Positions 4,610 to 12,086 of a DNA stretch of 12,865 nucleotides are shown one piece after another. Source of the stretch: an uncultured Clostridium sp. (GTDB lineage: Bacteria > Bacillota > Clostridia > TANB77 > CAG-508); assembly GCA_946545035.1 (NCBI GenBank), contig CAMNND010000025.1:1-12865 (forward strand), given 5' to 3'. A model generated the notes under the pieces. That model had not been told where the DNA came from. It saw nothing but the letters and a program-made list of their open reading frames with translations, and searched no databases. Both the position numbers and the translations under genes were made by a program. Every line of letters begins with the position of its first letter. Position 1 is the first letter of the stretch.

Positions 4610-6814
4610 ATGGAAGAAACATCTACAAAGAAAAAATTATTACTAGATGTTAATGAAAAGCCAGGAATAGTTAAATGGATTATACTTGCTTTTCAACACG
4701 TATTTGCTATGTTTGGAGCAACAGTTTTAGTTCCAATACTAGTAAACCAAGGAATTGCTGCCGCAGGAGTACCGGGAGAGGCTCTTTCAATTGCGGTTGC
4801 ATTAGTGACAGCAGGAATAGGAACACTTATTTATATAATGTGTACTAGAGGAAAATCACCAGTATTTTTAGGAAGTTCATTTGCTTTTATATCGCCAATA
4901 ATTGCGGCATATATAGCAGGAGCGTCAACTGGAAATGCTGCAGATGGTTTGGCAGGAGCAATGACTGGAATAATGGTTGTTGGTGTTGTTTACATTATCG
5001 TTTCACTTTTAATTAGAATTATAGGAAAAAATTGGATTGATAAATTATTACCACCAGTAGTAATAGGTCCAATGATTATGATAATTGGTTTAGGACTAGC
5101 TGGATCTGCAGTTAGTAGTATAGGAATTAGTGCAGACGTTGAAAGTATTGACTGGAAAGGTGTGCTGGTTGCAGTTGTAACTTTCCTAACAACAGCATTA
5201 ATTATGGTTAGAGGAAAAGGATTTATAAAGATAATACCATTTTTAGTTGGTATAGTAGTTGGATATATTTTATCAATATGTCTTGGTTTAGTAGATTTTA
5301 CCGCTGTTCAGGAAGCAGCTTGGTTCCAAGTTCCAAAATTTAATATTCCATATGTAAATTATAACCCAAACTTTATGATAGCATTGACAATGGCACCAAT
5401 TGCTTTGGTTACAATGGCAGAGCATATTGGAGATCATACAGCACTTAGTACAATTATTGGAAAAGATTTATTAAAGAAACCGGGTTTAGAGAATACATTA
5501 ATGGGAGATGGTCTTGCAACATTTGTAGCAGGTGCTTTAGGAGGACCTGCTAATACAACATATGGAGAAAATACTTCAGTTGTGGGTATGACAAAAGTTG
5601 CATCTGTATGGGTAATTGGTTTAGCTGCGATATTTGCAATAATCTTTGGATTTTTAGGAAAGTTCACGGCTTTAATTCAAACAATACCAAGTCCTGTACT
5701 TGGAGGAATATCACTTCTTCTATATGGATTTATTGCTGTAAATGGTTTAAAAGTACTAATTCAAAATCAAACAGACTTTAGTAAAAATAAAAACATAATA
5801 GTAGCTTCATGTATGCTAGTTCTTGGTCTCGGAGGCGCGGTTATAAACTTTAAGACAAGCGGAGATATGGTGGTTCCACTTTCTGGAATGAGTTTAGCTG
5901 CTATAATGGGTATACTATTAAACTTAATTCTTCCAAACGAGAAAGATGATGATGATAACAGTAATGATACTGAAGAAAAAAAAGAAACTTGCATAAAAGC
6001 AGAAACAGTAGGAGAAAATTCAATAAAAATAAAAATCGAAGAAATAAATCAAGATGAAAGCCAAGAAGAGCCGGAAGAAGAAAAGCAAGAAGATAAACCT
6101 GAAGAAAAAGAATTTGAGCAAATTTCAATAATAAATGAGAATACAAAGAAAGAGGAGAGAGCAGATATTGTGAAGAAAGAATTTAAAAATGTTATTGAAG
6201 TAAATCATCCATTAATTGAGCATAAGCTTGGAATACTTAGAAGTAAAAATACGGGAACAAAGGAATTTAGAGAGCTTGCAAATGAAATTGGAACTTTTCT
6301 ATGTTTTAAAGCAATGGAAGATGTGGAGCTTGATGAAACAGAGGTTGAAACTCCAATTTGTAAAATGAAGACGGGTAGACTTGATGAAGATAAATTCGCT
6401 TTTATACCAATATTAAGGGCTGGAATGGGAATTTTAGATGGAGTTATAAATGTAATACCAAATGCAAAGGTTGGACATATTGGAATGTATAGAGATGATA
6501 CGAATGATCATAAACCGGTAAATTACTTCTTTAAAGTACCTAAAAATATTGAAAATAAAGAGGCTGTAATACTTGATCCAATGCTTGCAACTGGAGGAAG
6601 TGCTATAGATGCAATAGAGCTTTTAAAAGATAAAGGCGTAAAGAAAATCAAATTTATATGTTTAATTGCAGCACCAGAAGGTTTGAAAGCAGTAACAGAA
6701 AAACATCCGGACGTAAAAATCTATTGTGCACATATTGATGATAAATTAAATGAAGATGCATACATAGTACCAGGTCTTGGTGATGCTGGCGACAGAATAT
6801 ATGGAACTAAATAA
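4610..6814 (+). CDS. Uracil permease (UraA/NCS2) fused to uracil phosphoribosyltransferase (Upp)
   Basis: A 734-residue two-domain protein. Residues 1-445 are a complete NCS2 uracil:proton symporter like UraA: multiple membrane spans, 'QHVFAMFGATVLVPIL' near the start, GKSPVFLGSSFAFISP, and the two substrate glutamates E271 (MAEHIGDH) and E320 (GPANTTYGEN), spaced 49 residues as in E. coli UraA. Residues about 446-520 are a highly charged Glu/Lys/Asp linker. Residues 521-734 are a complete Upp: NHPLIEHKLG at 532, ILRAG, the PRPP loop DPMLATGGSA at 656-665, and the uracil site YIVPGLGDAGDR at 718-729, ending in GTK as Upp does. It should import uracil and convert it with PRPP to UMP at the inner face of the membrane. 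No frameshift or stop separates the domains. Start ATG 4610, GAAAGGA about 9 nt upstream. Preceded by an attenuator-like leader, followed by a terminator. Confidence 0.95.
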   Translation: MEETSTKKKLLLDVNEKPGIVKWIILAFQHVFAMFGATVLVPILVNQGIAAAGVPGEALSIAVALVTAGIGTLIYIMCTRGKSPVFLGSSFAFISPIIAAYIAGASTGNAADGLAGAMTGIMVVGVVYIIVSLLIRIIGKNWIDKLLPPVVIGPMIMIIGLGLAGSAVSSIGISADVESIDWKGVLVAVVTFLTTALIMVRGKGFIKIIPFLVGIVVGYILSICLGLVDFTAVQEAAWFQVPKFNIPYVNYNPNFMIALTMAPIALVTMAEHIGDHTALSTIIGKDLLKKPGLENTLMGDGLATFVAGALGGPANTTYGENTSVVGMTKVASVWVIGLAAIFAIIFGFLGKFTALIQTIPSPVLGGISLLLYGFIAVNGLKVLIQNQTDFSKNKNIIVASCMLVLGLGGAVINFKTSGDMVVPLSGMSLAAIMGILLNLILPNEKDDDDNSNDTEEKKETCIKAETVGENSIKIKIEEINQDESQEEPEEEKQEDKPEEKEFEQISIINENTKKEERADIVKKEFKNVIEVNHPLIEHKLGILRSKNTGTKEFRELANEIGTFLCFKAMEDVELDETEVETPICKMKTGRLDEDKFAFIPILRAGMGILDGVINVIPNAKVGHIGMYRDDTNDHKPVNYFFKVPKNIENKEAVILDPMLATGGSAIDAIELLKDKGVKKIKFICLIAAPEGLKAVTEKHPDVKIYCAHIDDKLNEDAYIVPGLGDAGDRIYGTK
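6151..6172 (+). promoter_or_regulatory. Possible internal start for free Upp
   Basis: AGAGGAG at 6151-6157 lies 12 nt before an in-frame GTG at 6170-6172 (residue 521), exactly where the Upp domain begins. Initiation here would give a 214-residue soluble Upp, close to the family length of about 208. The spacing is long and the purine-rich site also encodes the charged linker (KEER), so it may be coincidental. Confidence 0.3.
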
Positions 6815-6825
6815 ATTAAGATAAA

Positions 6826-6862
6826 AAAACACTTCCTTGATAGTTATTGAGGAAGTGTTTTA
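6826..6862 (+). terminator. Terminator after uraA-upp, likely bidirectional
   Basis: A 12-bp stem (6826-6837 with 6850-6861), extendable by four inner pairs with G-U wobbles, begins 12 nt after the stop codon. T runs to 6861 on the + strand, and the A-run at 6823-6829 gives a T-tract on the other strand, so it could stop transcription both ways. Confidence 0.75.
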
Positions 6863-6882
6863 TCAATTTAAAGAATATAATA

Positions 6883-6911
6883 TTGAATACATAGTATTTC
6901 AATTATATAAT
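6883..6911 (+). promoter_or_regulatory. Promoter of the deoxyribosyltransferase-like gene
   Basis: TTGAAT (6883-6888), a 17-nt spacer and TATAAT (6906-6911). The -35 overlaps a short dyad (ATTGAA 6882-6887, TTCAAT 6898-6903) that might be an operator, though in such AT-rich DNA it may be chance. Confidence 0.65.
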
Positions 6912-6950
6912 ATTAACAATAATACAAATAAAAGGGAGAAAGAAACGATT

Positions 6951-7397
6951 ATGAAAAATGAAACAAACAAAAAATATGAATTCTTTATAGCAGGAAGAGC
7001 AAGAAATAAAGATATGATCATGGAGATATGTGAGGTATTCGATAATATGAATATTTCAAATTATTGCTTTCTAAGAAATAAAACTGAATACGCAGATAAT
7101 AATATGAGTGCAGATGATAAACAAAATATTTTCGAAAGTCTAGATTTCAATAGTGATATTGTAAAAAATATATTTAAAACAGATATGGCTGCGGAGAAAA
7201 CTTCAGATAATTTTCTACTTGTATTGCCAGCAGGCAAGGCAGGTCATATTGAAGCTGGTGTTGCATATGGTCTTGGGAAAAAATGTTATGCGATAGGAGA
7301 GTTCGAAGCTACAGATTCTCTATATCATATATTTGATAAAATTTTCTCAAGTAAAGAAGAGCTAAAAGAATTCTTAGAAGATGAATATAAAAAATAA
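6951..7397 (+). CDS. Nucleoside 2-deoxyribosyltransferase-like protein
   Basis: A 148-residue cytosolic protein with the alpha/beta layout of the nucleoside 2-deoxyribosyltransferase superfamily: an N-terminal strand FFIAGRARNKD, a helix, an insert of acidic character, then DNFLLVLPAGKAGHIEAGVAYGLGKKCY, in which E101 of 'IEAGVAYG' sits where the family's catalytic glutamate normally lies, and a C-terminal helix (SKEELKEFLEDE). Family enzymes exchange bases between deoxyribonucleosides or hydrolyse nucleoside monophosphates; related folds also occur in TIR-like nucleotide enzymes. The exact substrate cannot be told. I chose ATG 6951 (AAAGGGAG 6931-6938, 12 nt upstream); the frame is open back to 6837 but that part overlaps the terminator. 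It has its own promoter and follows the uracil salvage gene, which suits a nucleotide role. Confidence 0.65.
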   Translation: MKNETNKKYEFFIAGRARNKDMIMEICEVFDNMNISNYCFLRNKTEYADNNMSADDKQNIFESLDFNSDIVKNIFKTDMAAEKTSDNFLLVLPAGKAGHIEAGVAYGLGKKCYAIGEFEATDSLYHIFDKIFSSKEELKEFLEDEYKK

Positions 7398-7462
7398 TAT
7401 AACAATATAAAAATGATGAATATTTAACAGATTTTATACAAAGTTTGACTAAAAATTCCTCA

Positions 7463-7491
7463 TTGATTTTTAATTATATATACGATATAAT
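7463..7491 (+). promoter_or_regulatory. Promoter of the murB-yvcK operon
   Basis: TTGATT (7463-7468), a 17-nt spacer and TATAAT (7486-7491) precede murB. Transcription would start near 7498, leaving a leader of under 20 nt that is little more than the ribosome site. No terminator is seen between murB and the end of the window, so this promoter probably serves all four genes. Confidence 0.77.
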
Positions 7492-7516
7492 GTGAAAAAA
7501 ATGGGAGGATTATCTC

Positions 7517-8440
7517 GTGCAAAAGGATGAAATTTATAATTATTGTACAGAAAACCTTGGTATTGCTGATGTTAAAGTAGATGAGCCAATGAGTAAACAT
7601 ACATCGTTTAAGATTGGTGGTACAGCTGATGTTTTTGTAAAAGCAAATAGTATTGATAATTTAAAAGCCATACTTAACTTTTCAAAACAAAATGGTATTG
7701 AGTATACAATAATTGGAAATGGAAGTAATTTACTAGTTAAAGACAATGGTATAAGAGGTATTGTTATTAAACTAGATTTTAAAGATATAAAAATTGAAAA
7801 TTTAAATGACAAGCAGGTTAAAGTTACAGCTGAAGCTGGGGCAATGCTCGGTAGTTTAGCACAAACACTTGCTAAAGAAAATATAAGTGGATTTGAATTC
7901 GCATCTGGAATTCCAGGTACTATCGGTGGTGCTGTAAGAATGAATGCAGGTGCTTATGGAGGAGAATTCAAGGATATTGTTGTTAAGACAAAATGTATGG
8001 ATGAAAACGGAAATATTATAGTTCTAAATAACGAGGAGCAAAAGTTTTCATACAGACATAGTATTTTTTCAGAAGAAAAATTAATAATTTTGGAAACAGA
8101 ATTATTATTGAATATAGAGGAAAACTCAGAAGAAATCAGAAGAAAAATGGCTGAATATTTGGAGTCAAGAAAAGCTAAACAACCATTAAACTTCCCAAGT
8201 GCTGGAAGTACATTTAAAAGAGGAGCAGATTTTATTACTGCAAAACTTATAGATGAATGTGGATTAAAAGGTTTTTCTATAGGAGGTGCACAAGTATCTG
8301 AAATACATGCTGGATTTGTTGTAAATACTGGAAATGCAACTGCTGAAGATGTATTAAATCTTGTGAACTATGTAAAAGAAAAAGTTTTTGAAAAATTTGG
8401 CAAAGAAATTGAACTTGAAATAGAAGTCCTAGGAGAATAG
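7517..8440 (+). CDS. murB: UDP-N-acetylenolpyruvoylglucosamine reductase
   Basis: MurB is the FAD-dependent, NADPH-using enzyme that reduces UDP-GlcNAc-enolpyruvate to UDP-MurNAc, the second committed step of peptidoglycan precursor synthesis in the cytosol. The 307-residue product is full length. FAD-domain signatures are TSFKIGGTADVF, GNGSN at 67-71 and GIPGTIGGAVRMNAGAYGGE from 131. The type II pattern YRHSIF is present. The catalytic-serine region reads PSAGSTFKR with S231 in the expected place, and GGAQVSEIHAGFVVN carries the conserved C-terminal glutamate. The start is GTG 7517 with GGGAGGA at 7503-7509, 7 nt upstream. It heads the operon, with yvcK 19 nt behind it. Confidence 0.96.
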   Translation: MQKDEIYNYCTENLGIADVKVDEPMSKHTSFKIGGTADVFVKANSIDNLKAILNFSKQNGIEYTIIGNGSNLLVKDNGIRGIVIKLDFKDIKIENLNDKQVKVTAEAGAMLGSLAQTLAKENISGFEFASGIPGTIGGAVRMNAGAYGGEFKDIVVKTKCMDENGNIIVLNNEEQKFSYRHSIFSEEKLIILETELLLNIEENSEEIRRKMAEYLESRKAKQPLNFPSAGSTFKRGADFITAKLIDECGLKGFSIGGAQVSEIHAGFVVNTGNATAEDVLNLVNYVKEKVFEKFGKEIELEIEVLGE

Positions 8441-8459
8441 AGAAAGAGGTTTTGCTTAA

Positions 8460-10034
8460 ATGAAGGGATTTTTTTCATGGTTTAAATCAGGAAATAAAAT
8501 AAAAAGATGGTTAGTACTAATAATACTTTCAATGATATCAATATGTTATGCATTTTCAATAATACTTGTAACAGATACTTTAGATATGAAGACCATATAT
8601 AAAATTGTAGCATTATTTGTTATTGGTTTTCTTGGTATGGTTATTGGACTTATTTCTATACAGAAACGAAGTTTGGAAATATTAGTAAAAAAAACTGATA
8701 AAAGATCGGATGTTAAGTCTTTAATATATAACAAAAAAGTTTATGATCAGGGTCCAAAGATAGTTGTTATTGGCGGAGGAAATGGATTAAATACAGTTTT
8801 AAGAGGTTTAAAAACATATACTCAAAATATTACAGCCATCGTTACAGTTAGCGACTATGGTGATAAGGATTCTGATTCAAGAATGCTTTTAGATACTCTT
8901 CCACTTGATGATATAAAACAAAGTATTGTTGCTTTGTCTGGAAATGAAATCGAAATGGATAATATAATGAATTTCAGATTTCAATATGGAGGATTAAAAG
9001 GATTATCTTTTGGTGATATTTATCTTCTTGCAATGCAGAATATTCATGCAGACTTTTCTAAATCAGTTGAAAAAACAAAAGAAATATTAAATATGACTGG
9101 AAGAGTATTACCGGTAACGCAGGAAGAAATTGAAATTTGTGCAGAGCTTTCTGATGGAACAACAGTGAAAGGTAGAAGTGAGATTCCAGATGCGATAAAC
9201 GAAAAGATTGTTTCGATAAATAGAGTTTATATAAGTCCTTCAAATACAAAAGCAGCACCAGGTGTTGTTGAAGCAATAAAAGATGCTGATGCTATTATTA
9301 TTGGACCAGGAAGTTTGTATACGAATGTAATACCAAATTTACTAGTAAAAGGTGTTTCAAAAGCAATTAAGGAGTCTAATGGATTCAAAATATACATAAG
9401 TAACATTATGACAGAGCCAGGTCAAACATATAATTATTCTTTATCGGATCATATAAAAGCAATAAAACGTCATATTGGTGAAGGAATGGTTGATTATTGT
9501 ATATATGATACTGGGGAAGTAACTCCTGAATTTATAAGAAAATATAATTTAAAGGGTGCTGAGCTTGTTGACCAAGATATACAAAGAGCTAAAGCTGAAG
9601 GAGTTAATCTTATAAAACGTGATTTGGCAACTGTTGAAGATGAACATATTAGACATGATCCAGATGCAATTGCAAGAGCAGTTATTGAACTTATCTGTGA
9701 AGATTTGAAGTTTAAAGATAAACAAAATGATCCACAATATTTAATGCTTAAACAAAAACTTAAATACAAAAAAATTACGTCACCAACTAAACAAAAATGG
9801 AAGAAACCAAAGCTTGATAAATCAGGCAAAAGTAGATTCTATTCTAAATATGAAGACAGAATTATGTCATTGAGGGAGGCTAATTTAAAAATAAAAGCAG
9901 ATATGAAAAAGAATGCAGCAAATAACCAAATACTTGAAAAGGTAAGTGGGATGAGAAGATTTAATTCTGAAATGAAAAAGCGTAAGGAAAACGAAGAAGC
10001 GGAAAAGAAAAGATTTATAGATAGTTTAAAATAA
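8460..10034 (+). CDS. yvcK: YvcK/CofD-like UDP-GlcNAc-binding protein, membrane-anchored variant
   Basis: A 524-residue YvcK-family protein. In Bacillus and others YvcK binds UDP-GlcNAc and is needed for growth on gluconeogenic carbon and for normal cell-wall synthesis. Layout: two membrane spans at about 16-36 and 45-66; the CofD-like core from about 98, with GGGNG at 105-109, GPGSLYTNVIPNLL and ISNIMTEPGQT as in the family; then a basic, helical tail from about 415 to the end that typical members lack. The core differs from the usual family at S131-S140: it reads SDYGDKDSDS where most members have a TDDGGSSG motif, and LPLDDIKQSIVALS where PPGDIRNCLVALS is usual. The start is ATG 8460, AAAGAGG 10 nt upstream. 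The family's usual neighbours rapZ and whiA are not here; murB is 19 nt upstream. Confidence 0.88.
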   Translation: MKGFFSWFKSGNKIKRWLVLIILSMISICYAFSIILVTDTLDMKTIYKIVALFVIGFLGMVIGLISIQKRSLEILVKKTDKRSDVKSLIYNKKVYDQGPKIVVIGGGNGLNTVLRGLKTYTQNITAIVTVSDYGDKDSDSRMLLDTLPLDDIKQSIVALSGNEIEMDNIMNFRFQYGGLKGLSFGDIYLLAMQNIHADFSKSVEKTKEILNMTGRVLPVTQEEIEICAELSDGTTVKGRSEIPDAINEKIVSINRVYISPSNTKAAPGVVEAIKDADAIIIGPGSLYTNVIPNLLVKGVSKAIKESNGFKIYISNIMTEPGQTYNYSLSDHIKAIKRHIGEGMVDYCIYDTGEVTPEFIRKYNLKGAELVDQDIQRAKAEGVNLIKRDLATVEDEHIRHDPDAIARAVIELICEDLKFKDKQNDPQYLMLKQKLKYKKITSPTKQKWKKPKLDKSGKSRFYSKYEDRIMSLREANLKIKADMKKNAANNQILEKVSGMRRFNSEMKKRKENEEAEKKRFIDSLK

Positions 10035-10069
10035 ACACAAGAAAAGATTAAAGATAGGAGAGACAAAAG

Positions 10070-12061
10070 ATGAAATTATTTATTAAAAGATTGGGATTTG
10101 AAAAAGCAATTGATAAGGAATGGATTATCACAAATGGTCTAGGTGGATTTGCAAGTTCCACAATAATAGGTGCAAATACACGTAAGTATCATGGACTTTT
10201 AATTGCTCCACTGGATCCTCCTGGAAAGAGGCATCTTTTAGTATCTAAAGTAGATGAGAGCATAGTAATAGATGGAGAAGAGCATATTCTTTATACAAAT
10301 ATGTGTAGAAAAAATATTACAGAAGGATATAAAAATCAAACATCCTTTGAAAAGGATGAAGTACCAACTTTCACCTACAAAGTAGATGGTATTGAGATTG
10401 AAAAAACTATCTGCATGGAATACAGAAAAAATATTACGATTGTCTTATATAGAATAAAAAATGCAGATAAAAACATACAATTTAAGTTAACACCACTTCT
10501 AAATGAAAGAGGATTTCATGAAACAAGTTATGATAGAAAGTTCAAGGTAAAACAATCTGTTAATAAAAGACTTGTTGATGTTGTATTAGATAACAGCAAA
10601 CATCATATATATATGAATTGTTCAGATGGAAAGTATATAGAGCGTAGTAATGATGCATTCAGGAATATGTATTATATGGAAGAAGAAAAAAGAGGACTAT
10701 CTAGTGAAGAAAACCATGCTATTGCTGGATATTATGAAGTTGAACTTACTCCAGGAGAAGAAAAATACATAACATTTGCATGCTCATTAGATGAAATAAA
10801 AATCGATAGAAAAGATGGTCAAAAAATAATTGCAAATGAACGAAAGAGAATTAAACAATTAATCGATAAAACAGACTTAAAAGGCGATGAAGAATTAATA
10901 AAAGAGTACATAATTGCATCAGACAATTTTATTGTTTCAAGAAAAAATCTTCTTACCATTATAGCTGGTTATCCATGGTTCTTAGATTGGGGAAGAGACT
11001 CACTTATTTCATTTGAAGGATTAACTTTAAAGAATAAGAGGTTTGATGTAGCTAGAAAAGTATTACTAACATTCACAAAAGATATAAAGGAAGGATTGAT
11101 TCCAAATGGATATACAGAGGATAATAACGTACCTATATACAACAGTGTGGATAGCAGCTTACTATTATTTGAACAGGTAAAGAGATATTTGAATTACACA
11201 TCAGACTATGATTTTATACAAAATAAAATCTATAGCTCTATGAAAGATATAATCCAAAATTATGTTCAAGGAACAAATTTGGACAATAACAATATATTTT
11301 TAGATGATGATTTTCTAATTTCAACAGGAACATTAGAAACTCAAAGCACATGGATGGATGCCAAGGTTAATGGTTACATTGTAACACCAAGAAATGGTAA
11401 ACAAGTTGAGATAAACAGCTTATGGTATAATGCATTAATGATTATGTGTGAACTTGGTAAAAAGTTTGATGAAGATAAAGACGTGTTAAGTGGTTATAGA
11501 AAGATTGCAAAGCTTGCTAAAGAATCATTCAATGAAAAATTCTATAATAACAAAACGAAATGTCTATATGACGTTTTAGGAGATGATAAGATTCGTCCAA
11601 ATCAATTATATGCTCTATCATTAAGTTATCCGATTATGGATTTAGACTCTAAAGAGGCTAAAAATGTGTTTGATACAGTTACTAAAAAACTTCTTAATAA
11701 TTATGGTTTAAAAACATTAGCAAAAGGAGAAACACATTATACGGAAGTTTATGAAGGAGATCAATATAGAAGAGATATAAGCTATCACCAAGGTATTACA
11801 TGGCCATGGCTTCTAGGTTTATATAATGATGCGTTTGTTAATTTGGCTAAGGGTGTCAAAGATAAGGATGAAAAGAAAGAATTAAAGGATGCATATAAAG
11901 AATTTGTTGAGAATACAAGAAAAACATTTACTAAAGAAATAAACGAAGGAAAAACAATTGGAAGCATAACAGAGCTTTATGATTCAAGAAGACCTTATTT
12001 ATCAAAAGGTGCAATTGCTCAAAGTTGGAGTGTTGCAGAAGTATTTAGAATTATATTATAA
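10070..12061 (+). CDS. Glycogen debranching enzyme (amylo-alpha-1,6-glucosidase type)
   Basis: A 663-residue debranching enzyme of the bacterial/archaeal type. It hydrolyses alpha-1,6 branch stubs in glycogen; unlike the eukaryotic enzyme it lacks the N-terminal glucanotransferase half. The N-terminal domain has NGLGGFASSTIIGANTRKYHG at residues 22-42, the family signature. The C-terminal (alpha/alpha)6-barrel catalytic domain begins near 280, with GYPWFLDWGRDS (D306-D310 region), TWMDAKVNG, HQGITWPW and the end motif AIAQSWSVAEV. No signal peptide, so cytosolic and acting on stored glycogen. The start is ATG 10070 with AGGAG at 10056-10060, 9 nt upstream. It lies 35 nt after yvcK and 25 nt before holA, so it is probably part of the murB operon, not of a glycogen cluster. 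Confidence 0.93.
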   Translation: MKLFIKRLGFEKAIDKEWIITNGLGGFASSTIIGANTRKYHGLLIAPLDPPGKRHLLVSKVDESIVIDGEEHILYTNMCRKNITEGYKNQTSFEKDEVPTFTYKVDGIEIEKTICMEYRKNITIVLYRIKNADKNIQFKLTPLLNERGFHETSYDRKFKVKQSVNKRLVDVVLDNSKHHIYMNCSDGKYIERSNDAFRNMYYMEEEKRGLSSEENHAIAGYYEVELTPGEEKYITFACSLDEIKIDRKDGQKIIANERKRIKQLIDKTDLKGDEELIKEYIIASDNFIVSRKNLLTIIAGYPWFLDWGRDSLISFEGLTLKNKRFDVARKVLLTFTKDIKEGLIPNGYTEDNNVPIYNSVDSSLLLFEQVKRYLNYTSDYDFIQNKIYSSMKDIIQNYVQGTNLDNNNIFLDDDFLISTGTLETQSTWMDAKVNGYIVTPRNGKQVEINSLWYNALMIMCELGKKFDEDKDVLSGYRKIAKLAKESFNEKFYNNKTKCLYDVLGDDKIRPNQLYALSLSYPIMDLDSKEAKNVFDTVTKKLLNNYGLKTLAKGETHYTEVYEGDQYRRDISYHQGITWPWLLGLYNDAFVNLAKGVKDKDEKKELKDAYKEFVENTRKTFTKEINEGKTIGSITELYDSRRPYLSKGAIAQSWSVAEVFRIIL

Positions 12062-12086
12062 ATAACAATTTAAGGAGGATGTCCAA

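Noticed and set aside
6837..6950. N-terminal extension of the deoxyribosyltransferase-like protein to 186 residues
   Set aside because: The extra part begins inside the uraA-upp terminator, covers the gene's own promoter and has no ribosome site; ATG 6951 fits family length.
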